Positions 1 to 7,738 of a stretch of DNA of 64,000 nucleotides are shown piece after piece. The notes beneath the pieces are model-generated. The model ran no database searches and had not been told where the DNA came from. It was given only the letters and a program-made list of their open reading frames with translations. Both the position numbers and the translations under genes were made by a program. Positions within the stretch are counted from its first letter, which is position 1; each line of letters opens with the position of its first letter. Source of the DNA: Streptomyces vietnamensis (GTDB lineage: Bacteria; Actinomycetota; Actinomycetes; Streptomycetales; Streptomycetaceae); NCBI RefSeq assembly GCF_000830005.1, contig NZ_CP010407.1:7266001-7330000 (forward strand). The letters run 5' to 3'.

Positions 1-625
1 GTTCGGTCTGGCGCAGGACGAAGGGCAGGGCGAGTGCGACGGTGAGGACGGCGAGCGTGACGTAGCCGGACCGGACGCCGGTGACCAGGAGGGTGGTGAT
101 CAGCGCGCCGAGGACCAGGCCGATGGACTGCATGAGGCCGGTCCAGCCGGAGACCACCGCGCGCTGGGTGAGCGGCACGCGGTCGGCGATCGGGGTGGTG
201 ACACCGGCCAGCATCGCGTTGAGGCCCGCCTGCGCGAGGCACCAGCCGACGGCGACCCCCGCCACGGTGTGCTGGGAGGCGGTGATCGCGAGGCCCGCCG
301 CCCCGGCGAGCGCGCCGCCGAGGATCCAGGGCCGGCGGCGGCCGAACCGGCTCGTCGTCCGGTCCGACCACGCGCCGGCGATCGGGTTGGCGAGCACCGC
401 GACGAGCGCGCCGAGGCCGGTGACGAGCGACAGCGCGGTGTTCTTGTCGTGCGGGTCGATCTGCTCCAGCTGGAGCGGCAGCAGGATCTGAATGGGCGTC
501 ATGAACGCCATGAAGACGGCGAGGGTGGAGAGCGAGAGGCTCGCCGTCCACCCGGCCTTGACCGGGACGGTGGGCTCGGCGAAGACGGCGACGTCCTCGG
601 CGGCTTCTTCCGGAGCGTGGGCCAC
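1..625 (-). CDS. MFS sugar transporter (GPH/sucrose-symporter type), C-terminus cut by window edge
   Basis: Reading the minus strand from a GTG at 625 gives about 208 residues of a polytopic membrane protein that continues past the left edge. A short acidic N-terminal tail is followed by hydrophobic helices. The loop between the second and third helices carries SDRTTSRFGRRRPW, the charged signature of GPH/SUC-type sugar symporters. The gene starts about 15 bp after the beta-glucosidase stop on the same strand, so the two are probably co-transcribed and supply substrate to that enzyme (inference). Start is uncertain: no clear Shine-Dalgarno sequence, and only CTG or GTG codons are available in this frame after the previous stop. 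Confidence 0.75.
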   Translation of the reverse strand, partial: MAHAPEEAAEDVAVFAEPTVPVKAGWTASLSLSTLAVFMAFMTPIQILLPLQLEQIDPHDKNTALSLVTGLGALVAVLANPIAGAWSDRTTSRFGRRRPWILGGALAGAAGLAITASQHTVAGVAVGWCLAQAGLNAMLAGVTTPIADRVPLTQRAVVSGWTGLMQSIGLVLGALITTLLVTGVRSGYVTLAVLTVALALPFVLRQTE

Positions 626-639
626 GGTGGCTTCGTCGC

Positions 640-2007
640 TCAGGCCCGCTGCGCGGCGATCAGGGCGCGGTACCAGTCGAAGCTCGCCCGGGGTGTGCGG
701 CGCAGGGTGGCGAAGTCGACCTCGACCAGACCGAAACGCTGGTGGTAGCCCTCGGCCCACTCGAAGTTGTCGAGCAGCGACCAGGTGAAGTAGCCGCGCA
801 CGTCCACCCCTCGGGCCACGGCGTCCGCGACCGCGGTGATGTGCCCGTCGAGGTAGTCGATGCGCTCCCGGTCGTCCGTGCCGGCCGGCTGCGAGCAGCC
901 GCTCTCGGTGATCCACACCGGCGGAAGGGCGTCGCCGTAGCGGGCCTTGAGGCCGGTGAGCAGCTCCGTGAGCCCGTCGGGGACGACCGGCCAGTCGAAC
1001 GCGGTGCGCCGGTACGTCTCCTGAGGTTCCGTCAGGTCGAAGGGCAGGCCCGCGGCGGGATCGGCCGGGGCGGTCACCCAGGTCGGGTTGTAGTAGTTGA
1101 TCCCGAGGCCGTCCAGTGGCGCGGCGATGGTGGCGAGGTCGCCGTCGCGGACCACGCCTCCCCAGCTCGGGTCGGTCATGCCGTACGCCGAGAGGTCGGG
1201 GTGGCTCCCGAGGAGGACCGGGTCGTTGAAGAGGCGGTTGTGCAGGACGTCGTACGCCGAGGCCGCCGCCGCGTCCCCGTCCGACCGGGCGTCCGGGCGC
1301 AGCCGTACGGGCGTGCAGTTGTTGGCGATCAGGACCTGGGCGTCCGGGACGGCGGCCCGCAGCGCCGCGGTCGCCAGGCCGTGGCCGAGCAGCTGGTGGT
1401 GCGCGACCGGCAGCGCGTCCAGCATCAGGGCGCGGCCCGGGGCGTGGACGCCGAAGCCGTAGCCGAAGGACATGTGCACGAAGGGCTCGTTGAGGGTGAT
1501 CCACCGCTTGACCCGGTCGCCGAGCCGCTCGGCCGTCACCGCCGCGTACTCGGCGAACCGGTGCGCGGTGTCGCGGTTCAGCCATCCGCCCTCGTCCTCC
1601 AGGGCCTGCGGCAGGTCCCAGTGGAAGAGGGTGGGCGTGGGCTCGATCCCGGCGTCGAGCAGCGCGTCGACGAGCCGGTCGTAGAAGTCGAGGCCGCGCG
1701 GCTCGACCTTGCCCGCGCCGGTCGGCAGGACGCGCGGCCAGGACACCGAGAAGCGGTACGCGTCGAGCCCGAGCCGGCGCATCAGCGCGACGTCCTCGTC
1801 GAGGCGGTGGTAGTGGTCGCAGGCGACGTCACCGGTGTGACCGTCGCGGACGGTCCCGGGGCGCCGTACGAAGGTGTCCCAGATCGACGCGCCCTTGCCG
1901 TCCTCGTCGGCCGCGCCCTCGATCTGGTACGCGGCGGTCGAGGCGCCCCAGACGAAGCCGGCCGGGAGCCGGGGGATTCGGGTGGGATCGGTGGGGCTGG
2001 TTGTCAC
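640..2007 (-). CDS. GH1 family beta-glucosidase
   Basis: Family 1 glycoside hydrolase of about 455 residues that hydrolyses beta-glucosides with retention of configuration. The N-terminal [14 protein letters not shown] block, the acid/base motif TLNEP and the nucleophile segment WITESG are present. The usual nucleophile motif is TENG, so the N-to-S change is unusual but leaves the catalytic Glu. No signal peptide, so it is cytosolic. I chose the GTG at 2007; an in-frame ATG at 2067 would add residues encoded by the palindromic operator. It lies between a TetR gene and an MFS sugar transporter, all in one direction, which suggests a substrate-induced uptake and hydrolysis unit. Confidence 0.88.
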   Translation of the reverse strand: MTTSPTDPTRIPRLPAGFVWGASTAAYQIEGAADEDGKGASIWDTFVRRPGTVRDGHTGDVACDHYHRLDEDVALMRRLGLDAYRFSVSWPRVLPTGAGKVEPRGLDFYDRLVDALLDAGIEPTPTLFHWDLPQALEDEGGWLNRDTAHRFAEYAAVTAERLGDRVKRWITLNEPFVHMSFGYGFGVHAPGRALMLDALPVAHHQLLGHGLATAALRAAVPDAQVLIANNCTPVRLRPDARSDGDAAAASAYDVLHNRLFNDPVLLGSHPDLSAYGMTDPSWGGVVRDGDLATIAAPLDGLGINYYNPTWVTAPADPAAGLPFDLTEPQETYRRTAFDWPVVPDGLTELLTGLKARYGDALPPVWITESGCSQPAGTDDRERIDYLDGHITAVADAVARGVDVRGYFTWSLLDNFEWAEGYHQRFGLVEVDFATLRRTPRASFDWYRALIAAQRA

Positions 2008-2056
2008 GGGCACCGCCTTCACTGCTGGGCTCGCCGTCCGAGGTGGGCCGCACCGT

Positions 2057-2078
2057 AACATGAACACTTGTTCACGTT
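2057..2078. promoter_or_regulatory. Inverted-repeat operator between tetR and the beta-glucosidase gene
   Basis: The arms TGAACA and TGTTCA are separated by CT at 2061-2074, with further symmetry AAC/GTT on the flanks. The element sits directly upstream of the beta-glucosidase start and just after the tetR stop. Its size and place fit the binding site of the adjacent TetR protein. Binding itself is inference. Confidence 0.6.
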
Positions 2079-2101
2079 CTATGGGTGGGACGCGATCGGA
2101 T

Positions 2102-2755
2102 TCACCCTTGTGCGGCCGTCAGTCGGTCCCGCAGGTCCTCCCAGTAGCCGTCCAGCATCCGCTTCAGCTCGTCCACGGTCTCCAGGTCCGGTTCGCCCCC
2201 GCCCTTGAAGACCTCGTGCAGCACGGCGTTGGCGGCCCACACCACCATCCGCGTCGCCCGGCGCGCCCGCTCGCCGCCGGGCCCGCCGGTCAGGTGCTCC
2301 ACGATGCGCTGCAGCCCCTCGGCGATGAGCGCGTTGCTCGCCTCGTCGGCCCGGGCGAGCTCGGAACTGAGGTGCCGTCCGGCCCACAGCGCCATGCCGC
2401 CCGGCTGGGACCGGAACAGCTCGCTGTAGACGTCGACCATCGTGCCCACCAGGTCGGTCAGTCCACCGGCGACGGCCCGCTCGACGAGCTCGTCGATGGC
2501 GGCCTTGAAGGCCTCCAGGTACCGCCGCCCGAGCGCGTCCACCACCGCGCCCTTGTCGGGATAGAACTGGTAGATGCTGCCGACCGGGACGCCCGCGCCC
2601 TCGGCGATCCGCCGCATCGTCAGCGCCTCGTACCCCTCCTGGGAGAGGATCCGGTCGGCCGCGCCGAGGATGGCCTCGACCCGGGCCCGGCTGCGCGCCT
2701 GCTGCGGCTGCCTCCGCAGTCGCGGCCGCGAGTCCGGCTCCGTCGCTTCCGTCAT
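2102..2755 (-). CDS. TetR family transcriptional regulator
   Basis: About 217 residues. An Arg-rich N-terminus leads into a TetR helix-turn-helix at roughly residues 28-75 (LTMRRIAEGAGVPVGSIYQF is the recognition region). The remainder is a helical ligand domain. Start: ATG at 2755 with GGGAGC upstream; a GTG one codon earlier is equally possible. It lies upstream of the beta-glucosidase and MFS genes in the same direction, with a dyad operator in between, so it is the probable local repressor. It is divergent from the SufR-like regulator at 2839. Confidence 0.88.
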   Translation of the reverse strand: MTEATEPDSRPRLRRQPQQARSRARVEAILGAADRILSQEGYEALTMRRIAEGAGVPVGSIYQFYPDKGAVVDALGRRYLEAFKAAIDELVERAVAGGLTDLVGTMVDVYSELFRSQPGGMALWAGRHLSSELARADEASNALIAEGLQRIVEHLTGGPGGERARRATRMVVWAANAVLHEVFKGGGEPDLETVDELKRMLDGYWEDLRDRLTAAQG

Positions 2756-2801
2756 CACGCGCTCCCGGTCGTCCGGCGGTCCTCGTGCGGGGAAGCGTAC
2801 C

Positions 2802-2831
2802 TTCTATCGCCAATCCGCATTGTTCCTAGAA
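2802..2831. promoter_or_regulatory. Dyad operator 1 overlapping the promoter of the SufR-like regulator
   Basis: A symmetrical 30-bp element built as TTCTA, 4 nt, CAAT, 4 nt, ATTG, 4 nt, TAGAA. Its right arm overlaps a -10 hexamer TAGAAT at 2827-2832, seven bases before the GTG start at 2839, so the regulator mRNA is probably leaderless. Nearly the same dyad recurs in inverted orientation at 3471-3499. Autorepression by the gene it precedes is the simplest reading. Confidence 0.7.
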
Positions 2832-2838
2832 TGGGCTC

Positions 2839-3492
2839 GTGGAGGACATCGACGCGATCGCGGTGCTGCAGGATCCTGTACGGCGCCGCCTGTACGAGTA
2901 CGTGGTGGCACAAGGCCGCGAGGTCGGCCGCAACGAGGCCGCGGAGGCGGCCGGGGTGGCGCGCACGCTCGCCGCGCACCACCTGGACAAGCTCACCGGG
3001 GCCGGACTCCTGGAGAGCGGCAGCCGCCGTCTTTCGGGGCGCTCCGGGCCGGGGGCGGGCCGTCCCGCAAAGGTGTACACGCGGGCGCGGGGCGAGCGGT
3101 CGGTGTCGCTGCCCGCCCGCGACTACCGCACCGCCGCCGAGCTGCTCGCCGAGGCGGCCGAGGAGGCCGGCCTCGACGCCGGGCTCTGCGCGGCGGCGCG
3201 CCGCCGGGGCGAGGCGCTGCGCGGTCCGGCGGGGCCTTGCGGCGGGCTCGAAGAGGCCGTGGAGGCGCTGGCGGCCCGCGGCTACGAGCCGTACCTGGAG
3301 GACGGCGCCGTCCGGATGGGCAACTGCCCCTTCCACGCCGTCGCCGAGAGCTTTCCGCCGCTCGTCTGCGGCATGAACCTCGCCCTCCTCGAAGGGCTGC
3401 TCGGGGAGGGCGGGCCGGTCCGTGCCCGCATGGACGCCCGGCCCGGGGAGTGCTGCGTGGTGGTCGAAGCTTCTAAAAACAATGCTGATTGA
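2839..3492 (+). CDS. SufR-like (COG2345 type) HTH regulator with C-terminal cysteine motif
   Basis: 217 residues. The N-terminal winged helix (about 1-75) includes NEAAEAAGVARTLAAHHLDKL, typical of ArsR/SufR regulators. The C-terminal part carries NCPFHA, VCGMN and GECC, a Cys/His pattern like that of SufR proteins, where cysteines bind an Fe-S cluster, so metal or redox sensing is likely. GTG start at 2839 lies right after a -10-like TAGAAT, suggesting a leaderless transcript. The last codons (Ser-Lys-Asn-Asn-Ala-Asp) are written inside a second copy of its own operator-like dyad. The DUF3291 gene follows 32 bp downstream. Confidence 0.82.
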   Translation: MEDIDAIAVLQDPVRRRLYEYVVAQGREVGRNEAAEAAGVARTLAAHHLDKLTGAGLLESGSRRLSGRSGPGAGRPAKVYTRARGERSVSLPARDYRTAAELLAEAAEEAGLDAGLCAAARRRGEALRGPAGPCGGLEEAVEALAARGYEPYLEDGAVRMGNCPFHAVAESFPPLVCGMNLALLEGLLGEGGPVRARMDARPGECCVVVEASKNNAD

Positions 3493-3499
3493 CATAGAA
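3471..3499. promoter_or_regulatory. Dyad operator 2 inside the 3' end of the regulator and upstream of the DUF3291 gene
   Basis: Same architecture as the 2802-2831 dyad, in reverse: TTCTA, 4 nt, CAAT, 4 nt, ATTG, 3 nt, TAGAA. It covers the last six sense codons and the stop of the regulator gene and overlaps a -35-like TTGACA at 3489-3494 that could drive the DUF3291 gene. Two matching dyads flanking one regulator argue that the regulator binds both. Confidence 0.68.
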
Positions 3500-3524
3500 A
3501 AGCGGGTCGTGCTGGGATGAGGCC

Positions 3525-4025
3525 ATGACCGCATCCCCGCACGCCCGCCACCTCGCCCAACTCAACGTCGCCAGGCTCCGCTTCCCCATCGACGACCCGC
3601 GCGTGGCGCACTTCGTCGAGATGCTCGACCCGGTCAACGCCGCCGCCGACGACGCCCCCGGCTTCGTGTGGCGGCTCGTGGAGGACGGAGAGGCCGACGC
3701 CACCGGACTGCGCCCGCTGGGCGAGGACGTCATCGTCAACCTGTCGGTGTGGGAGACCCAGGAGGCGCTGTGGGACTTCGCGTACCGCAGCGGGCACCTG
3801 GAGGTGATGCGGCGGCGCCGTGACTGGTTCCACCGGCACGTCGAGGCGCACCTGGTGCTCTGGTGGGTCCCCGCCGGTCACGTCCCGACCGTCGGCGAGG
3901 CCCTGGAACGCCTCGCGGACCTGCGGGCGCACGGGCCGTCCCCGCGCGCGTTCACCTTCGCCTCCTCCTACACCGCCGCCGAGGCCGCCGGGCACGCGCC
4001 GGACGGGGACTCGGCGACGGTCTGA
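3525..4025 (+). CDS. DUF3291 family protein
   Basis: 166 residues starting HLAQLNVARLRFPIDDPRV, the typical opening of DUF3291 proteins, followed by LDPVNAAADDAPGFVWRL and a Trp-rich segment (SVWETQEALWDF, WWVP). The family has a dimeric alpha/beta barrel-like fold related to small monooxygenases; its reaction is not established. ATG at 3525 has GATGAGG just upstream. It is the only gene behind operator 2 and is therefore the likely second target of the SufR-like regulator. Convergent with the serine hydrolase. Confidence 0.8.
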   Translation: MTASPHARHLAQLNVARLRFPIDDPRVAHFVEMLDPVNAAADDAPGFVWRLVEDGEADATGLRPLGEDVIVNLSVWETQEALWDFAYRSGHLEVMRRRRDWFHRHVEAHLVLWWVPAGHVPTVGEALERLADLRAHGPSPRAFTFASSYTAAEAAGHAPDGDSATV

Positions 4026-4049
4026 GGGGGAGTGCCCCGCGCTTCCGGA

Positions 4050-5285
4050 TCAGCCGAAGTCGGGGATCGGGTGCGCCGGGGCCAGCGCGGCGGCGATGCG
4101 CTGGGCGATCAGATGGGCCGTGTGGCCGGCCGCGGCGTCCGGGTCGTTCGTGGTCGAGACCGCGATGGACAGGCGCTCCGACGGCAGGTACGCCTGGGAC
4201 GCCGAGTAGCCGAAGAACAGCGGGTGCTGGGACACCCAGTCGCCCAGGACGAGCAGCCCCAGGCCGTAGTGGGTGGCCTTCGTCTGCGTGATGCAGACCG
4301 TCGCCGGGCACGTGTGGGTGGCGTGGCCCAGGCCGACCGTCCCCGGGTTGAGCAGCTCCCGGTACGAGGCGGGGGAGAGCAGCCGACCCGAGCCGATGCC
4401 GGCGGCCGAGCTCGCCAGGTCGCAGATGTCGGTGGTCTCCACCGCGCCGGGGGCGGTGGTCCACGAGGGGTTCCAGAAGGTGGACTCCTCGTACGTCCCC
4501 CGGTCCGAGGTGAAGGCGTGCAGGACGGGTTCGGGGATCTCGGGGGTGAAGCTGTTACTGGTCTCGCGCAGTCCGAGCGGGCCCAGGACCTGCCGCTGGA
4601 GCAGGACGTCGAGACGGGTCCCGGTGATCTTCTCCAGGGCGGCGCCGAGCAGGACGAAGTTGGCGTGCGAGTAGCTCCAGTTGGTGCCCGGCTCGTACCA
4701 GCGGTCCTGGCTCGTCGAGAGCCGCACGACCTCCTCGGCCGTCCACTGGCGGAACGGGTCCGCGACGACGGCCCGCTGGAACGCGGGCAGGCGGACGTAG
4801 TCGACGAGACCGGTGGTGGAGGCGGCCAGCATGCGCAGGGTGATCCTGTCGCCGTCCTCGAGGTCCGGCAGCCAGCGCCCGACGGGGTCGTCGAGGCGCA
4901 CCCTGCCCTGGTCGACGAGGCGCAGCAGCGCCGTCCCCATGTAGGCGATCGCGATGTTGCCGTTCCGGAAGTGCATGGCGGGCGTGGCCGGCACTCCCGT
5001 CATCGACTCGCCGAGCGCGGTGGTGACGACCTCGCGGCCGTCGACGGTGACCCGCAGGATCACGGACTTGAGGCCCAGGTCGGCCTTGGCCTGCTCGGCG
5101 ATCCGCAGGACGTCGCGCGCCGGGCCGCGGTCGGGCAGCCGCGAGGCGACACAGGGCCGGTGACGACCGGGCTCGCCCGCCGGGCCGCTGCCGGACGCGG
5201 TGGCCGGGGCGCCGAGGGCGAGGAGCGCGGCGAGGGCGGCGGCCGCGGCGCGGCGCGACCCGGGGGTGGGGCGGGGTGGTCTCAT
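4050..5285 (-). CDS. Secreted beta-lactamase-fold serine hydrolase with degenerate catalytic motif
   Basis: About 411 residues from the ATG at 5285. A Tat/Sec-like signal peptide (RR followed by an Ala/Leu-rich stretch) ends near residue 30. The class C beta-lactamase / D-Ala-D-Ala carboxypeptidase fold is clear from PGTNWSYSHANFVLLG and from the spacing of the other blocks. Where active enzymes have FRIGSxxK, this protein reads FRNGNIAIAY, so the nucleophilic Ser and the Lys are both absent; the second motif is YSH rather than YSN. It may be a non-catalytic or altered member. A longer in-frame start at 5351 is less likely because it precedes the signal sequence. Confidence 0.8.
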   Translation of the reverse strand: MRPPRPTPGSRRAAAAALAALLALGAPATASGSGPAGEPGRHRPCVASRLPDRGPARDVLRIAEQAKADLGLKSVILRVTVDGREVVTTALGESMTGVPATPAMHFRNGNIAIAYMGTALLRLVDQGRVRLDDPVGRWLPDLEDGDRITLRMLAASTTGLVDYVRLPAFQRAVVADPFRQWTAEEVVRLSTSQDRWYEPGTNWSYSHANFVLLGAALEKITGTRLDVLLQRQVLGPLGLRETSNSFTPEIPEPVLHAFTSDRGTYEESTFWNPSWTTAPGAVETTDICDLASSAAGIGSGRLLSPASYRELLNPGTVGLGHATHTCPATVCITQTKATHYGLGLLVLGDWVSQHPLFFGYSASQAYLPSERLSIAVSTTNDPDAAAGHTAHLIAQRIAAALAPAHPIPDFG

Positions 5286-5352
5286 GGCCGGAGTATTGGC
5301 CGGGAGGGCCGGTACGGCGGCCGGGACGCCGCCGACCCGCACGAACATCACC

Positions 5353-5435
5353 CGTCAGGCCGGGCCGACGAGCCGTCAGGCCGGGCCGGCGGTCCGTCAG
5401 GTCGGGCCGACGAGCCGTCGAGCGGGCCGACGCCG
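5353..5435. repeat. Tandem repeat, about four copies of a 21-bp GC-rich unit
   Basis: Units begin CGTCAGGCCGGGCCGACGAG and follow one another at 5353, 5374, 5395 and 5416, with the last copy diverged. The array lies between the alpha/beta hydrolase stop (minus strand, 5489) and the serine hydrolase start. No gene is apparent within it. Confidence 0.8.
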
Positions 5436-5488
5436 CCGACGCGGGGGAACGCGGCGGCGGCGACGTGGGTGTCCGCGAGGGGATCCGG

Positions 5489-6184
5489 TCAGCCGGTGGT
5501 CCCGTTCACGGCGTCCTCGATCAGGTCGACGACGGCCTTGGGCTGGGAGGCCAAGGAGGCGTGACTCGCGTCGAGTTCGACGGTCTTGCGGGGGTTCATG
5601 CGCTGGGCCATGCGGCGTTCGTTGTCGGGGTGGATCATGCGGTCCTGGGTGGAGACCTGGTACCAGCAGGGCTTGTTCCGCCAGGCGGGTGCGGTGACGT
5701 CGTCGCCGAAGGTGGAGGCGAGCGGGGCCTTCTGGGTGACGGCCATGACGAGGGCGTCGTCCTCGGACAGGTCCTGCGCGAAACTCTCGCGGAACTTCTC
5801 GGGCTTGATCCAGAGGTAGCCGTCTGAGTCCGGCGCGATGTTGTCGAAGGCGGCCGGCGGCTTCTCCTGGCTGATCCGGCCCGGGCTCTCGCCGGCGTCG
5901 GGCGCGAAGGCCGCGATGTAGACGAGGGCGGTGACGTTCGGCAGGTCGCCGGCCTCGGTGATGACGGCGCCGCCGTACGAGTGGCCGACGAGGACGACCG
6001 GGCCGTCGACCTGCTTGACCATCTTGCGGGTGCGCTCGGCGTCGTCGGCGAGGGACGTGAGCGGGTTCTCGACGGCGCGGATCTTGTCGTAACCGCGCCT
6101 GTTCAGCTCGACGATGACGTTGGCCCAGTGGGCGGCTCCGCCCCAGAATCCGTGGACCAGGACGATGGTGGGCTTGTCGCTCAT
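5489..6184 (-). CDS. Alpha/beta hydrolase, cytosolic paralog
   Basis: 231 residues with no signal peptide. HGFWGG forms the oxyanion-hole region, GHSYGG (about residue 67) is the nucleophile elbow, QDRMI carries the acid, and SHASL carries the catalytic His. The sequence resembles the small esterase/salicylate-esterase-like group annotated in soil bacteria; substrate unknown. It starts 20 bp after the stop of a clearly related secreted hydrolase, so the pair looks like a tandem duplication in one operon, with one copy keeping and one lacking an export signal. Confidence 0.85.
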   Translation of the reverse strand: MSDKPTIVLVHGFWGGAAHWANVIVELNRRGYDKIRAVENPLTSLADDAERTRKMVKQVDGPVVLVGHSYGGAVITEAGDLPNVTALVYIAAFAPDAGESPGRISQEKPPAAFDNIAPDSDGYLWIKPEKFRESFAQDLSEDDALVMAVTQKAPLASTFGDDVTAPAWRNKPCWYQVSTQDRMIHPDNERRMAQRMNPRKTVELDASHASLASQPKAVVDLIEDAVNGTTG

Positions 6185-6203
6185 GGCTCTTCTTCCCTCG
6201 GCT

Positions 6204-7019
6204 TCAGCAGGTGGCTTCGGCGGCCTCGTCGATGAGGCCGACGACCGTCCTGGGGTGGGACATCATGGCGACGTGCGAGGAGTCGATCTCCACGGTGCGT
6301 GAGCCCGCCCGCTCGGCCTCGAAGCGCTCCAGGTCCGGGGCGATCGCCTTGTCCTGCCGGGCCACGAGGAACCAGGACGGGATCGTCTTCCACGCCGCCG
6401 CCCGGGCCTTCTCGGCGAAGCCCGCGGCCGTGATCGGGCGCTGCTCGACCGCCATGAGCCGCGTCTGCCGCTCGGGCAGATCGGCGGCGAAGACGCTGCG
6501 GAACTTGTCGTTCTGGATGTACAGGTCGATGCCGCTGCCCGCGTTGTCGGTGTACGGGACGGGGCGCACGGCCGTCCCGAGCTCGCTGCCCGCGAACTTG
6601 GCGGACAGCTCGGCGGGCGACTCGCCCGTGTCGGGCATGAACGCGGCGACGTAGACGAGCGCCTTCACGTTCGGGGTGCCCGCCGCGGCGCTGCTGATGA
6701 CGGCCCCGCCGTACGAGTGCCCGACCAGGACGACGGGGCCCTCGATGCTCTTCAGGACGCTGGCGGTGTAGGTGGAGTCGTTGCTCAGGCCGCGCAGCGG
6801 GTTGGCGGGCGCGACGACCTCGTAGCCCTGGCGCCGGAGGTCCTCGGCGACGGCGTTCCAGCCGGAGGCGTCCGCGAACGCGCCGTGCACCAGGACGACG
6901 GTCGGCTTGGCGCCGTGGCTGCTCTCGGCGGCGGTCGCGGAGGGGGCGGTCGCGGCCGCGGCGGCGATGAGGAGGGCGAGGGCGCCGGCGGCACGCCGGG
7001 AGGAGGCGAGCGGGGACAT
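6204..7019 (-). CDS. Secreted alpha/beta hydrolase
   Basis: About 271 residues from the ATG at 7019, preceded by AAGGAG at good spacing. The N-terminus has SRR and a long Ala/Leu stretch, a Tat- or Sec-type signal peptide ending near ATAAES. HGAFAD, GHSYGG, RQDKAI and SSHVAMMSHP correspond to oxyanion hole, nucleophile, acid and His. Family: MhpC-like alpha/beta hydrolase fold; substrate not predictable. First gene of a two-gene unit with its cytosolic paralog downstream. Confidence 0.87.
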   Translation of the reverse strand: MSPLASSRRAAGALALLIAAAAATAPSATAAESSHGAKPTVVLVHGAFADASGWNAVAEDLRRQGYEVVAPANPLRGLSNDSTYTASVLKSIEGPVVLVGHSYGGAVISSAAAGTPNVKALVYVAAFMPDTGESPAELSAKFAGSELGTAVRPVPYTDNAGSGIDLYIQNDKFRSVFAADLPERQTRLMAVEQRPITAAGFAEKARAAAWKTIPSWFLVARQDKAIAPDLERFEAERAGSRTVEIDSSHVAMMSHPRTVVGLIDEAAEATC

Positions 7020-7111
7020 GCAGGCTCCTTGAGTGGGGGGTATCACCGTGAGCGAGTCTGCTGTCCCGCGCCCGGCGCGGCGCGGCACGCGGTCCAAGGG
7101 GGTGACAGTGC

Positions 7112-7633
7112 TCAGTACAGGGCGGCTCCCATGGGGGACTCGTCGCCCGTGACGTACGCGCGGATCGACGCCAGGTACTCCGCGCGGCCGACGCGTCCGT
7201 CCCCGTCGCCGTCCAGCGCGTCGAAGGCCGCGTCGGCGTTGTCGGCGCGGTTGCCCAGGGCCTGGCGCAGCATCGTGAACTGCGGCCGGTCCAGGGCGCC
7301 GTCCTGGTCGTCGTCGGCGAGGTCGAACAGGGCGCCCAGGGCGTACTGGCAGATGTTGTCGAACTTCTCCGCGTCCACCCAGGCGATGTACTCCTCGTAC
7401 GTCATCACGCCGTCGCCGTTGGCGTCCATCGCGGCCCAGGCGCGTTCGCCCGTGGCGCGCGCGGCGATGACGAGCGGGTCGTCGTCGGCGCGGCCGGTCG
7501 CCTTCTGGGCGCGCTCGATGCGGACGAAGTAGTCGTGCTTCGAGGCGACTCCGTCCCCGTCCGTGTCCAGCATCGCGTAGATGCGGGCCTTCGGGGTTGT
7601 GGGGGCCTGGGGTGCGGCCTGGGGGAGCGACAT
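7112..7633 (-). CDS. Four-EF-hand calcium-binding protein (calerythrin-like)
   Basis: 173 residues from the ATG at 7633 (GGAAG upstream). Four EF-hand loops are visible in order: DTDGDGVASKHDY, DANGDGVMTYEEY, DDDQDGALDRPQF and DGDGDGRVGRAEY. This matches the size and layout of actinomycete calerythrin-type Ca2+ sensors or buffers. No signal peptide, so it is intracellular. Neighbours do not suggest a specific partner. The loops have acidic residues at positions 1, 3, 5 and 12 (the third loop ends in Gln at 12 and may bind weakly). Confidence 0.88.
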   Translation of the reverse strand: MSLPQAAPQAPTTPKARIYAMLDTDGDGVASKHDYFVRIERAQKATGRADDDPLVIAARATGERAWAAMDANGDGVMTYEEYIAWVDAEKFDNICQYALGALFDLADDDQDGALDRPQFTMLRQALGNRADNADAAFDALDGDGDGRVGRAEYLASIRAYVTGDESPMGAALY

Positions 7634-7738
7634 GCCGGATCTTCCTTCACGCACGGGGACGTACCGCCGTTCATGATCGACGGCGGAACCCTTCGCGTGT
7701 GGACGACCCGCCAGTCGGTCCCCCGGACGAGTGGCCGC

